Positions 7,263 to 14,799 of a stretch of DNA of 19,439 nt are shown piece by piece. Both the position numbers and the translations under genes were made by a program. Where the stretch lies: positions 1 through 19,439 of the forward strand of contig JBKPNV010000242.1 in the NCBI GenBank assembly GCA_046732795.1, in the 5' to 3' direction. The stretch is from Gp6-AA40 sp046732795 (GTDB taxonomy: Bacteria > Acidobacteriota > Vicinamibacteria > Vicinamibacterales > UBA2999). Position 1 is the stretch's first letter. The number at the start of each line of letters is the position of its first letter. The notes below the pieces were generated by a model. That model did no database searches, had not been told where the DNA came from, and saw only the letters and a program-made list of their open reading frames with translations.

Positions 7263-8345
7263 ATGCTGCAGATCATGAACCGCCATAGCGCGCGTGCACG
7301 TCATCGGCTGGGAATCACCACCGGTTTGTGCCTCGCCGCGTTCGCGATCGAGCTCGCGGCCGCAGCAACACTTGGTGGCGCACTGCCGACTCCGCTGCCA
7401 CTCTTTCCATCCGACAACTGGTGGAATGTCGACGTGTCCGCGGCTCCCGCCGATCCGAACTCGAACGCGTACGTCACGTTCATCAACAACGGATCGACTC
7501 GGCGACTGCACCCGGATTTCGGCGGTGAGGCATCAGCGGGGAGCGTCTCGATCTATGGCTTCCCGTATGTCGTCGTTGACGGCACTCAAGCCAAGCGCGC
7601 CGTTCAATTTGATTACTCGGATGAGAGCGACGGTGTGAATCACACCACCAATCAAAGCTATCCCTTTTATCCAATCCCCGACGAAGCGATCACCCAGCCG
7701 CACTGGATCGAGGGCGGCGAGCCGGGCAACGTCGATCGGCGGTCGACCGATCGTCACGTGATTATCGTCGACCGTGACAACCGGAATCTCTACGAGCTGT
7801 ACAACGTGTTCTTCGACGGAACGCAGTGGCACGCAGGGTCCGGTGCGTTCTTCGACATGACTGCGAATGGCCGGCGACCTGATGGCTGGACATCGGCGGA
7901 CGCGGCAGGTCTGGCAATCCTGCCGGGGCTGGTGCGCTACGACGAAGTGTTCGGTCCAGACGAGATCAACCACGCGTTCCGCGTGACCGTGCGTTCGACG
8001 AACGGCTACGTGTACCCGGCGTCGCACCGCGCGGGATCCACCACTGGCGCGTTGCCGATGGGCGCTCGCCTGCGCCTCAAAGCCAGCGTGAACCTCGCAT
8101 CGTTCCCGGCCGAAGCGCAGAAGATTTTCCGCGCGATGAAACGCTACGGCTTGATCGTGGCGGACAACGGCTCTGACATGTACATCAGCGGCACGTTCGA
8201 CACACGTTGGAACAATGGCGTGCTCAATCCCGCGTTCAGCGGTCTGACGGCCAGCGACTTCGAAGTAGTTCAACTGGGCTGGAAGCCGCAGGCGGGGGCC
8301 GTTCCAGGAGCGCCCACCAGCGTTCGCGTCGTACCCGGTTCGTAG
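7263..8345 (+). CDS. Secreted protein of unknown function (FPSDNWWN / ADNGSDMY type)
   Basis: The 360-residue product has a long N-region signal peptide (hydrophobic core ITTGLCLAAFAIELAAAA, cleavage near residue 36). Its mature part is rich in Asp, Asn, Trp and Tyr: PLFPSDNWWNVDVSAAP, RRLHPDFGG, HWIEGGEPGNVDRRSTDRH, HVIIVDRDNRNLYELYNVF, RPDGWTSADAAGLAILPGL, PASHRAGSTTGALPMGARL and GLIVADNGSDMYISGTFD. I recall this pattern from secreted hypothetical proteins of soil bacteria but know no assigned function; a carbohydrate-active role is possible but unproven. The C-terminus stops at GAPTSVRVVPGS, which looks like the first strand of a fibronectin type III domain cut short. ATGs at 7263 or 7275 are both possible starts. 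It is divergent from the DnaC-like gene. Confidence 0.78.
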   Translation: MLQIMNRHSARARHRLGITTGLCLAAFAIELAAAATLGGALPTPLPLFPSDNWWNVDVSAAPADPNSNAYVTFINNGSTRRLHPDFGGEASAGSVSIYGFPYVVVDGTQAKRAVQFDYSDESDGVNHTTNQSYPFYPIPDEAITQPHWIEGGEPGNVDRRSTDRHVIIVDRDNRNLYELYNVFFDGTQWHAGSGAFFDMTANGRRPDGWTSADAAGLAILPGLVRYDEVFGPDEINHAFRVTVRSTNGYVYPASHRAGSTTGALPMGARLRLKASVNLASFPAEAQKIFRAMKRYGLIVADNGSDMYISGTFDTRWNNGVLNPAFSGLTASDFEVVQLGWKPQAGAVPGAPTSVRVVPGS

Positions 8346-8370
8346 TGGAAAAACGACCGTCGGGCGAACA

Positions 8371-8516
8371 TTGTCGATTGATTGACTTTGATTGGTGATT
8401 CGGTTTTTGAATGGTGATAGTTGCTGATCGCCTTCGGGGCGCCGTCAGCGCCGCCACCAAACAACCATCACGAATCAGCAATCAACAACGACTCGACAAT
8501 CAATAATCCTCACATC
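8371..8516. repeat. Dispersed inverted repeat with 7-bp periodicity, copy A (3' of hspR)
   Basis: This fills the 178-bp gap between the convergent secreted-protein gene and hspR. The left part carries GATTGGT-type units (GAT at 8390 and 8397; GAA/GAT at 8409/8416). The right part carries ATCANNA units (ATC at 8467, 8474, 8481, then 8499 and 8506). The arms (about 8371-8402 and 8472-8500) are imperfect inverted copies. The centre holds a smaller hairpin (GCTGA 8423-8427, CGCC 8429-8432, GGCG 8438-8441, TCAGC 8445-8449). The right arm is nearly identical over ~40 nt to the right arm of the copy at 10051-10176. Confidence 0.75.
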
Positions 8517-8523
8517 GATAACG

Positions 8524-8970
8524 TCAGCTGTTGGTCTTCCGCTTGGCCTTGCCCTCTTCGACTTCGATCGCGTCGGCCGGGGGCGCATGCCGCACCAGAT
8601 CGGTCGGCGACGACTTGACGAGAGCGGTGCCGAGACGCTGCTCCCAGTCGTCGATGCCGCGCGCCATCTCGCGCTTCACGTAGCCCATGAACTCGTTGAC
8701 CTCAGTCTGCATCAACTCGATCTTCCGTCGCAGGTTGAGGATGATCTCGACCCCGGCCAGATTGACCCCGAGATCGCGCGTCAGCGTCAGGATGGTCTCG
8801 AGCTGCTCGAGATCTTCTTCCGAGTAGAGGCGGGTATTGCCTTCGGTGCGCGACGGCTTCAACAGCCCTTCGCGCTCGTAAAGGCGCAACGTCTGCGGGT
8901 GGATGTCGTATTTCTGCGACACCGCGCTGATCATGAAGTACGCCTTCCCGCGCTCGCCACGCTTTGCCAT
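8524..8970 (-). CDS. hspR: MerR-family heat-shock repressor HspR
   Basis: 148 residues from the ATG at 8970 (MAKRGERGKAYFMISAVSQ); an upstream in-frame ATG would overlap dnaJ. The N-terminus is a MerR-type winged helix-turn-helix: FMISAVSQKYDIHPQTLRLYEREGL (in outline), then LKPSRTEGNTRLYSEEDLEQL. It is followed by a coiled-coil dimerisation helix (LNLRRKIELMQTEVNEFMGYV). HspR represses dnaK operons by binding HAIR inverted repeats, with DnaK as co-repressor in actinobacteria. Its place as last gene of dnaK-dnaJ-hspR, 4 nt after the dnaJ stop, supports autogenous control. I found no clear full HAIR palindrome (CTTGAGT-N7-ACTCAAG) upstream of dnaK, only an ACTCAG half-like stretch. The tail is charged and Lys-rich (EVEEGKAKRKTNS). 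Confidence 0.93.
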   Translation of the reverse strand: MAKRGERGKAYFMISAVSQKYDIHPQTLRLYEREGLLKPSRTEGNTRLYSEEDLEQLETILTLTRDLGVNLAGVEIILNLRRKIELMQTEVNEFMGYVKREMARGIDDWEQRLGTALVKSSPTDLVRHAPPADAIEVEEGKAKRKTNS

Positions 8971-8974
8971 CGTG

Positions 8975-10045
8975 CTACTCCCGCACGGGTTCAACGTTGA
9001 TCCGGCCGAACTCGCGCAGCAACTCCTTCGACCGCTCGTCGAGCAGCTTGGGGAGCATGATGCGCACCTCGACGATCAGGTCGCCGCGCTGTCCGTTGAT
9101 CGTCGACGGCGCGCCGTGCCCACGCAGGCGGAAGCGCTGGCCGGTCTGAGTCCCTGGCGGAATGCGAAGACGTGCCGACCCGTCGAGCGTCCGGATCTCC
9201 ACGCGCGCTCCCAATGCCGCCTCGTGTATGGCCACCGGCACGGACATATGGAGATCGTCGTTGTCGCGGCGGAACACCGGATGCGCGCCCACCTTGACCG
9301 TGACATACAGATCGCCAGCCGGACCGGGTCCGACGCCAACGTTCCCTTTCGCCGGCAGACGCAGCCGGTCGCCGTCGGCGACGCCGGGCGGAATGCGAAT
9401 CGTGACCGTCTCACTTCGCGTTTCCTGGCCCGTTCCGGCGCACGGCTCACACGGCATGGGGCGCTGCCGGCCCGTGCCGCTGCACGCGCCGCAACTCCGG
9501 GAAAAAATCATGTGCCCGCGGACCGACCGCACCGCGCCTGTGCCCTGGCATAAGTGACACGGCGCGGTCGTCGTCCTGGTCCGTCCACTCCCGGCGCAGA
9601 CACGGCAATGATCGCGACGGGTGACGGTCATCGCCCGTTGACCGCCGGCGAGCGCCTCCTCGAAGGTGACCTGCATCTCGACGTGCAAATCGGCACCGCG
9701 TTGCGGCGGGACCTGCCGCCCGCCTCGCTCGGTCAGCACTTCCGCGAACAGATCGCCGAACGTGGCCGAGTAGTCGACGCCGCGCGTCGAGAAGTCAAAT
9801 CCTTCGAAACCGCTTCCCGGCTGGACATGGTCCGCAGCGGAGGGATGACCGGCGTCGTAGCGGGATCGCCGTGCCGGATCGATCAGGGTTTCGTACGCTT
9901 CCAGGATCTGACCGAACCTCGCCGCTGCCGTCTGATCACCAGGATTGATGTCCGGATGATACCGACGCGCAAGACGACGATAAGCCCGCTTGATCTCGGA
10001 CTCGGTCGCTCCCTGCTGCACGCCCAGCACGATGTACAAATCCAT
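8975..10045 (-). CDS. dnaJ: Co-chaperone DnaJ (type I J-protein)
   Basis: 356 residues. The J domain covers residues 1-65 with HPD at 30-32. A short Gly/Phe region follows (GSGFEGFDFS, 77-86). The zinc-binding domain carries four CxxCxGxG motifs, CRVCAGSG (147-154), CHLCQGTG, CGACSGTG and CEPCAGTG (Cys199/202), so both zinc sites are intact. Two C-terminal beta domains follow (TIRIPPGVADGDRLRL; LRIPPGTQTGQRFRLRGHG). It delivers unfolded clients to DnaK and stimulates its ATPase. It is slightly shorter than E. coli DnaJ because the G/F linker is brief. It lies 138 bp downstream of dnaK, with an inverted repeat between them, and 4 nt upstream of hspR. Confidence 0.95.
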   Translation of the reverse strand: MDLYIVLGVQQGATESEIKRAYRRLARRYHPDINPGDQTAAARFGQILEAYETLIDPARRSRYDAGHPSAADHVQPGSGFEGFDFSTRGVDYSATFGDLFAEVLTERGGRQVPPQRGADLHVEMQVTFEEALAGGQRAMTVTRRDHCRVCAGSGRTRTTTAPCHLCQGTGAVRSVRGHMIFSRSCGACSGTGRQRPMPCEPCAGTGQETRSETVTIRIPPGVADGDRLRLPAKGNVGVGPGPAGDLYVTVKVGAHPVFRRDNDDLHMSVPVAIHEAALGARVEIRTLDGSARLRIPPGTQTGQRFRLRGHGAPSTINGQRGDLIVEVRIMLPKLLDERSKELLREFGRINVEPVRE

Positions 10046-10050
10046 TAACC

Positions 10051-10176
10051 GATCTTTGATCTTTGATTAATGATTCGTTGTTGATTGGTGATGCTTGATT
10101 GGTGATTGCGGGTTCACTCGAACATCACCAATCAACAATCAACAACGATTCACAATCAATAATCGCCAAAATCACC
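10051..10176. repeat. Dispersed inverted repeat with 7-bp periodicity, copy B (between dnaK and dnaJ)
   Basis: GAT recurs every 7 nt at 10051, 10058, 10065, 10072 and again at 10083, 10090, 10097, 10104. On the other half ATC recurs at 10124, 10131, 10138 and then 10155, 10162. A perfect 16-bp inverted repeat (TTGTTGATTGGTGATG at 10078-10093 against 10123-10138) could fold as a stem with a 29-nt loop. The AT-rich element fills the gap between the dnaK stop and the dnaJ start and closely resembles the element at 8371-8516. Confidence 0.8.
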
Positions 10177-10183
10177 GATGCGC

Positions 10184-12124
10184 TTATTTGTCGTCCACGA
10201 CTTCGGCGTCGATGACATCGCCGCTGCCGTCGGGCGAACCCGTTGAGCCGTGTGGCCCTTCGGCGCCGGGCGAACCGGCTGAACCCGCTGCGCCCGGTGA
10301 ACCCTGCGCGCCCGCAGCTCCTGCCCCGGTATTCTTGTAGAGCGCTTCCGCCGCCTTGTGCTGCATCTGCGTCAGCAGATCCATGGCCCGGTTGATGGCG
10401 GCCACGTCGTTGTCGGCGATCGCCTTCTTCAACCCCTCGACCGCGTTTTCGACTGCCGACTTGTCCGCTGGCGCGAGCTTGTCGCCCATCTCCTGCAGCA
10501 TCTTCTCCGCGGCATACACCGCCTGGTCGGCCTTGTTGCGCGTTTCGATTTCCTCGCGCCGCTTCTTGTCTTCTTCCGCGTGCGACTCGGCGTCCTTCAT
10601 CATCCGCTCGACCTCGTCCTTGCTCAGGCCGCTCGACGCGGTGATGGTGATCTTCTGCTCCTTGCCCGTGCCCAGATCCTTGGCGGACACGTTCACCATG
10701 CCGTTGGCGTCGATGTCGAAGGTGACCTCGATCTGCGGGATGCCGCGCGGCGCCGGCGGAATGCCAACCAGCTGAAAGCGCCCGAGCGTCCGATTGTCGC
10801 GAGCCAGCGGCCGCTCGCCCTGCAGCACGTGCACTTCCACGCTCGTCTGGCTGTCCGCTGCCGTCGAAAACGTCTCGCTCTTGCGCGTGGGAATCGTCGT
10901 GTTACGCGTGATGAGGGTCGTCATCACGCCACCGAGCGTCTCGATACCCAACGAGAGCGGCGTCACGTCCAGCAGGAGCAGGTCCTTCACTTCGCCGGCG
11001 AGCACGCCGGCCTGAATCGCCGCGCCAACGGCGACGACTTCGTCGGGATTGACGCCGCGATGCGGCTCCTTGCCGAACAGCTCCTTGACGATCTGCTGCA
11101 CGCGCGGAATACGGGTGGATCCGCCCACGAGCACGACTTCGTCGATTCGGGATGGATCGACGCCGGCGTCGGAGAGCGCCTGCTTGGTGGGGCCGACGGT
11201 TTTCTGCAGCAGGTCTTCGACGATCTGCTCGAACTTCGCGCGTGACAACTTCAGCTGCAGGTGCTTGGGTCCGGTCTGATCGGCGGTGATGAACGGCAGA
11301 TTGATGTCGGTCTCGACGACGGTCGACAGCTCCATCTTCGCTTTCTCCGCCGCCTCCTTCAACCGCTGCAGCGCCATGCGGTCCTTGCTCAAGTCGATGC
11401 CGTCGCTCTTCTTGAACTCGGCCACGATCCAATCGATGACGCGCTGATCGAGGTTGTCACCGCCAAGGTGCGTGTCCCCGTTCGTCGCCTTGACTTCGAC
11501 CACGCCCTCGCCCACTTCGAGGATCGAGATGTCGAAGGTGCCGCCGCCGAAGTCATACACGGCGATGGTTTCGTCTTTCTTCTTGTCGAGACCGTACGCC
11601 AGCGCCGCAGCGGTCGGCTCGTTCACGATGCGCATCACCTCGAGGCCCGCGATCTTCCCTGCCTCCTTGGTGGCCTGGCGCTGCGCATCATTGAAGTACG
11701 CCGGAACGGTGATGACCGCCTTCGTCACCGTCTGCCCGAGGTACTGCTCTGCAGCCTGCTTCAGCTTTTGAAGAATCATCCCGGAGATTTCCGGCGGCGC
11801 GTATTCCTTGCCTCCAGCCTTCACGCGCACGTCGCCGTTGGGCGCCGACACCACCGTGTACGGCACCATCTTCTGCTCCTCGGTGACCTCGGTATGGCGA
11901 CGCCCCATGAAGCGCTTGATCGAGAAGACGGTGTTCTCCGGATTGGTCACCGCCTGGCGTTTCGCCACCTGCCCCACAAGCCGTTCACCGGTCTTGGTGA
12001 AAGCCACGACCGACGGCGTCAATCGGCTGCCTTCGGGGTTGGTGATCACTACGGGCTCCCCGCCTTCCATGACGGCCACAACAGAGTTGGTGGTGCCCAG
12101 GTCGATGCCAATGATTTTGCTCAT
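10184..12124 (-). CDS. dnaK: Chaperone DnaK (Hsp70) with collagen-like C-terminal segment
   Basis: 646 residues, the usual length. The nucleotide-binding domain carries GIDLGTTNS (6-14), ITVPAYFNDAQRQATKEAG (in outline), IVNEPTAAALAYG, the phosphate loop DFGGGTFDIS and VVLVGGSTRIPRV. The linker LLLLDVTPLSLGIETLGG and substrate-binding domain (NTTIPTRKSETFSTAADSQ) follow, then the helical lid. The disordered tail is unusual: residues 602-631 are ten uninterrupted Gly-X-Y triplets (GAAGAQGSPGAAGSAGSPG and on), then the conserved-type end IDAEVVDDK. It is first gene of dnaK-dnaJ-hspR. No grpE lies between dnaK and dnaJ, so the nucleotide exchange factor must be encoded elsewhere. A sigma70-like promoter is seen upstream, and AAGGA precedes the ATG. 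Confidence 0.98.
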   Translation of the reverse strand: MSKIIGIDLGTTNSVVAVMEGGEPVVITNPEGSRLTPSVVAFTKTGERLVGQVAKRQAVTNPENTVFSIKRFMGRRHTEVTEEQKMVPYTVVSAPNGDVRVKAGGKEYAPPEISGMILQKLKQAAEQYLGQTVTKAVITVPAYFNDAQRQATKEAGKIAGLEVMRIVNEPTAAALAYGLDKKKDETIAVYDFGGGTFDISILEVGEGVVEVKATNGDTHLGGDNLDQRVIDWIVAEFKKSDGIDLSKDRMALQRLKEAAEKAKMELSTVVETDINLPFITADQTGPKHLQLKLSRAKFEQIVEDLLQKTVGPTKQALSDAGVDPSRIDEVVLVGGSTRIPRVQQIVKELFGKEPHRGVNPDEVVAVGAAIQAGVLAGEVKDLLLLDVTPLSLGIETLGGVMTTLITRNTTIPTRKSETFSTAADSQTSVEVHVLQGERPLARDNRTLGRFQLVGIPPAPRGIPQIEVTFDIDANGMVNVSAKDLGTGKEQKITITASSGLSKDEVERMMKDAESHAEEDKKRREEIETRNKADQAVYAAEKMLQEMGDKLAPADKSAVENAVEGLKKAIADNDVAAINRAMDLLTQMQHKAAEALYKNTGAGAAGAQGSPGAAGSAGSPGAEGPHGSTGSPDGSGDVIDAEVVDDK

Positions 12125-12164
12125 GTCTCTCGTATCCTTTGTCTGTCGACTTTAGCTTTCTTTT

Positions 12165-12193
12165 ATTATTAAATCTGAGTGCTACGTTGTCAA
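12165..12193 (-). promoter_or_regulatory. Putative sigma70 promoter of dnaK
   Basis: Minus strand TTGACA (12193-12188), a 16-nt spacer, then TAATAAT (12171-12165), about 40 nt upstream of the dnaK ATG. The -35 is a perfect consensus. An ACTCAG stretch between the boxes resembles one half of a HAIR site, but the partner half at the expected spacing is missing. Confidence 0.6.
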
Positions 12194-12277
12194 TGTAAGG
12201 CTCGATCACAGACAATCCGATGGCTCATAAATCACGGTGTTGCAATGATTTCTGCGTATACTGTGTGAAAGACACAA

Positions 12278-12326
12278 GGCGGGTCTAAAAGGCCTCAGGC
12301 AGGTTGAATACCCTTCAATCTGCCTG
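12278..12326. repeat. Palindromic element upstream of the PBP gene
   Basis: The divergent dnaK-PBP gap (12125-12364) contains AGGCGGGTCTAAAAGGCCTC at 12278, a half-broken relative of the palindromes downstream of the PBP gene. It is followed by a strong hairpin: CAGGCAGGTTGAA (12296-12308), 5-nt loop, TTCAATCTGCCTG (12314-12326), 13 bp with one G-T pair. The hairpin ends 38 nt before the GTG start. It may lie in the 5' UTR or be a REP-like repeat. Confidence 0.6.
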
Positions 12327-12364
12327 GGTCCCGAGCCACGGACGACAGACCGATAACCACTGAC

Positions 12365-14731
12365 GTGACCGAATCAAGCAGTTCTGCGCTTCGCCCGGGC
12401 ACCAGGGTCGTCATCCGTTTCGCCCGTCGTGCGGGCCTCCTGGCGCTCTTCATCGTCACGGCCCTTCTCGGGACGCTCGGAGGTCTCGTTTTCGTTTACG
12501 CGGACGATGTCGCGGCGATCAGCGCCCTCGACGACTACAAGCCGAGCACGATCACACGTCTGATGGCGAGCGACGGTCAGCAGATCGGCGAGTTCGCCAC
12601 CGAGCGGCGCGTGGTCATTCGCTACGATGACATCGCGCCGGTGTTACGGCAGGCGATCATTGCCAGCGAGGACGCTGAGTTCGAGAGCCACTTCGGCATC
12701 AGCGTCTCGCGTCTCGTCGTGACCGCCATACGCGATCTCGGTACCGGCCATCGCATGCGTGGCGCGAGCACGATCACGCAGCAAGTCGCGCGGATGCTCT
12801 TCCTGCAGGATTACATGCGCGGCGGCGTGTTCGCGCGGTCGGGCACGCAAGGCCTCGAGCGCAAGATCAAGGAATGGATGATCGCATTCCAGCTCGAGAA
12901 GCGCTACACGAAGCACGAAATCCTCGCCTTCTACGCGAACCACGTTCCACTCGATCACGGCGCCTATGGGGTCGAGGCGGCATCGCGGATGTACTTCGAC
13001 AAGTCCGCAAAGGATCTCTCCCTCGAGGAAGCGGCCTCGATCGTGGCGATCATCCCGACGCCGTCGCGGCTGAGCCCCTTCCGGAACCCTGATCAAAACC
13101 TTGCGCGTCGCAATACGTACGTTCTGCGGCGAATGGCCGAGGAGGGGTACATCACGGCGCAGGAAGCGGCCGATGCGGCGAAGCGTCCGCTGGTGCTGCA
13201 AGGACAACCCGCGGCCGCGCAATCGATCGCGCCCTATTTCGTCGAAGAAATCCGCAAAGTGCTGGAGCAGAAGTACGGCGCCGACGCCCTGTATCAGGCC
13301 GGGCTTCGCGTGCAGACCACGCTCGACGTAAAGCTGCAGGAAGCCGCGAACATCGCGCTCGATCGCGGGCTGCGGCGCATCGACAAGCGGCGCAGCGGCT
13401 ATCGCAAACCGGCTCACAACGTCCTTGCCGAGGGGAAGGACATCGCGACGTATCGGCCCGAGCGCTGGTCGCAGGCGATCCTCGCCGGCGACATCGTTCC
13501 CGCCGTGGTGACGTTCGTGCCTGAACCGAAGGAGAAAGCCAACGCTCGCGTGCGCATCGCGGGTAACGAAGTCGAGCTCCCCGCCGCCGCGTTTCAATGG
13601 ACCCGGCGCACGGCCGCGACCAGTCTCTTCAAGCTTGGCGATGTGATCGAGGTCGAAGTGCGTCAACTGGATGGGGACGTCCCCAAGGTGCTCGCACTCG
13701 AGCAGTCGCCACTCGTCGAGGGGGCGTTGCTCGCAATCGACAACGAAACCGGCCAGGTGCGCGCGCTGGTGGGCGGGCTCGACTTCACCCGCAGCAAGTT
13801 CAATCGGGCGACGCAGGCGCGGCGACAAGTGGGCTCTCTGTTCAAGCCCATCGTCTACACGGCAGCGATCGATCGCGGCTTTACACCGGTCTCGATCTTC
13901 GTCGACGAGCCGGTCTCATACGAGCCCGGTCCGAACCAGCCACCCTACCAGCCGCTCAATTACGACCGGAAGTTCGAGGGACCGGTGACGCTGCGGCATG
14001 CGCTCGAGGATTCCCGGAACATTCCCGCGGTCAAGGCGATGGCCGAAGTTGGTCCGGCTGAAGTGGTCCGATACGCGAAGCAGTTCGGCTTCAAGGGCGA
14101 TTACCAACCGTTCCTCTCTCTCGCGCTCGGCGCCGCCGAAGCAACGCTGCTCGAGGTCACGAGCGCGTACTCGGCGTTCCCGAATCGCGGCGTTCGCATG
14201 GAGCCGTACTCGATTGTGTCGATTGCCGATCGCGATGGAAACGTTCTCGAAGAGACACGACCGAGCGGCCACGAAGCCATCAGGGCCGATACCGCCTACG
14301 TGATGACGAACCTGCTGCGCGGTGTCGTGCTGCGCGGTACCGGAGAAGCGGCCAAGGCGCTCGACTGGCCTCTGGCGGGAAAGACCGGCACGATGGACGA
14401 CTACACCGACGCCTGGTTCGTCGGCTTCGATCCGAAGATGACGGTTGGCGTCTGGGTCGGATACGACGAAAAGAAGCCGCTTGGCAACGGCGAGACGGGG
14501 GCACAGGCCGCCCTTCCGATCTGGATGGATTTCATGCGCGCGTACATCGACGCGCACGGCGATCGCGACGCGCCGCCCACGTTCGACGCGCCGGGAAACA
14601 TCGTGTTTGTCACGCTTGATTCGGGTCTACCTGAGGCGTTCATCAATGGGACGCAACCGGCGGGCCTGATTCCCTCTGAGCCGCCGGTCACACCGCTGCC
14701 CCCGCCGACGGTTCCACCTGCAGTTGAGTAG
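12365..14731 (+). CDS. Class A penicillin-binding protein (PBP1A-type transglycosylase/transpeptidase)
   Basis: A 788-residue bifunctional peptidoglycan synthase from a GTG start. A short cytoplasmic N-terminus and one membrane anchor (about 23-45) are followed by a GT51 glycosyltransferase domain. It carries SEDAEFESHFGI (catalytic Glu102), GASTITQQVARMLF (133-146), the RKIKEWMIAFQLEKRYTK stretch and NHVPLDHGAYGVEAAS. An inserted OB-like domain (about 345-450) precedes the transpeptidase domain with SLFK (catalytic Ser491), SRN (550-552) and KTGT (673-676), so both active sites are intact. The C-terminus is a proline-rich tail (SEPPVTPLPPPTVPPAVE). It builds and crosslinks glycan strands in the periplasm. 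It is divergent from dnaK; palindromic hairpins lie on both flanks. I cannot tell mrcA from pbpF-like subfamilies, so no symbol is given. Confidence 0.95.
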   Translation: MTESSSSALRPGTRVVIRFARRAGLLALFIVTALLGTLGGLVFVYADDVAAISALDDYKPSTITRLMASDGQQIGEFATERRVVIRYDDIAPVLRQAIIASEDAEFESHFGISVSRLVVTAIRDLGTGHRMRGASTITQQVARMLFLQDYMRGGVFARSGTQGLERKIKEWMIAFQLEKRYTKHEILAFYANHVPLDHGAYGVEAASRMYFDKSAKDLSLEEAASIVAIIPTPSRLSPFRNPDQNLARRNTYVLRRMAEEGYITAQEAADAAKRPLVLQGQPAAAQSIAPYFVEEIRKVLEQKYGADALYQAGLRVQTTLDVKLQEAANIALDRGLRRIDKRRSGYRKPAHNVLAEGKDIATYRPERWSQAILAGDIVPAVVTFVPEPKEKANARVRIAGNEVELPAAAFQWTRRTAATSLFKLGDVIEVEVRQLDGDVPKVLALEQSPLVEGALLAIDNETGQVRALVGGLDFTRSKFNRATQARRQVGSLFKPIVYTAAIDRGFTPVSIFVDEPVSYEPGPNQPPYQPLNYDRKFEGPVTLRHALEDSRNIPAVKAMAEVGPAEVVRYAKQFGFKGDYQPFLSLALGAAEATLLEVTSAYSAFPNRGVRMEPYSIVSIADRDGNVLEETRPSGHEAIRADTAYVMTNLLRGVVLRGTGEAAKALDWPLAGKTGTMDDYTDAWFVGFDPKMTVGVWVGYDEKKPLGNGETGAQAALPIWMDFMRAYIDAHGDRDAPPTFDAPGNIVFVTLDSGLPEAFINGTQPAGLIPSEPPVTPLPPPTVPPAVE

Positions 14732-14737
14732 AAGGTA

Positions 14738-14760
14738 GAGGCAGGTCTTTAGACTGCCTC
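14738..14760. repeat. Palindrome 1 downstream of the PBP gene
   Basis: GAGGCAG (14738-14744) pairs with CTGCCTC (14754-14760), with inner TCT/AGA pairs and one bulged G, 6 nt after the PBP stop. It shares the core GGC(A/G)GGTCT with the next palindrome. It is probably a terminator or a REP-like element; there is no U-tract. Confidence 0.6.
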
Positions 14761-14770
14761 GATCAGTGTG

Positions 14771-14798
14771 TTTGGGCGGGTCTGAAGACCCGCCCAAA
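14771..14798. terminator. Perfect 12-bp hairpin between convergent genes (putative bidirectional terminator)
   Basis: TTTGGGCGGGTC (14771-14782), loop TGAA, GACCCGCCCAAA (14787-14798). It sits between the PBP stop and the stop of the minus-strand small membrane protein, beginning 2 nt after the latter. Both transcripts would form it. The U-tract is weak (only the stem's own A/T pairs), so it could be a repeat element used as terminator. Confidence 0.65.
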
Positions 14799-14799
14799 A

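Noticed and set aside
6236..7276. IS21-type IstB helper ATPase (mobile element)
   Set aside because: The Walker motifs fit the shared IstB/DnaC family, but there is no IstA transposase, no terminal inverted repeats and no target duplication. The N-terminal zinc cysteines favour a DnaC/DnaI-like protein.
10358..11245. Long plus-strand open frame (295 codons) opposite dnaK
   Set aside because: It is the antisense shadow of a strongly conserved GC-rich gene, rich in Arg/His/Leu/Val with no domain pattern. The same holds for the frame at 11261-12172.
12125..12260. Full HAIR operator for HspR upstream of dnaK
   Set aside because: Only a CTTACAT...ACTCAG arrangement with wrong spacing and mismatches was found, too weak to call.
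12644..13828. 394-codon minus-strand open frame opposite the PBP gene
   Set aside because: Antisense shadow. The plus-strand frame has all catalytic motifs of both PBP domains, and the minus frame is Arg/His-rich low-information sequence.
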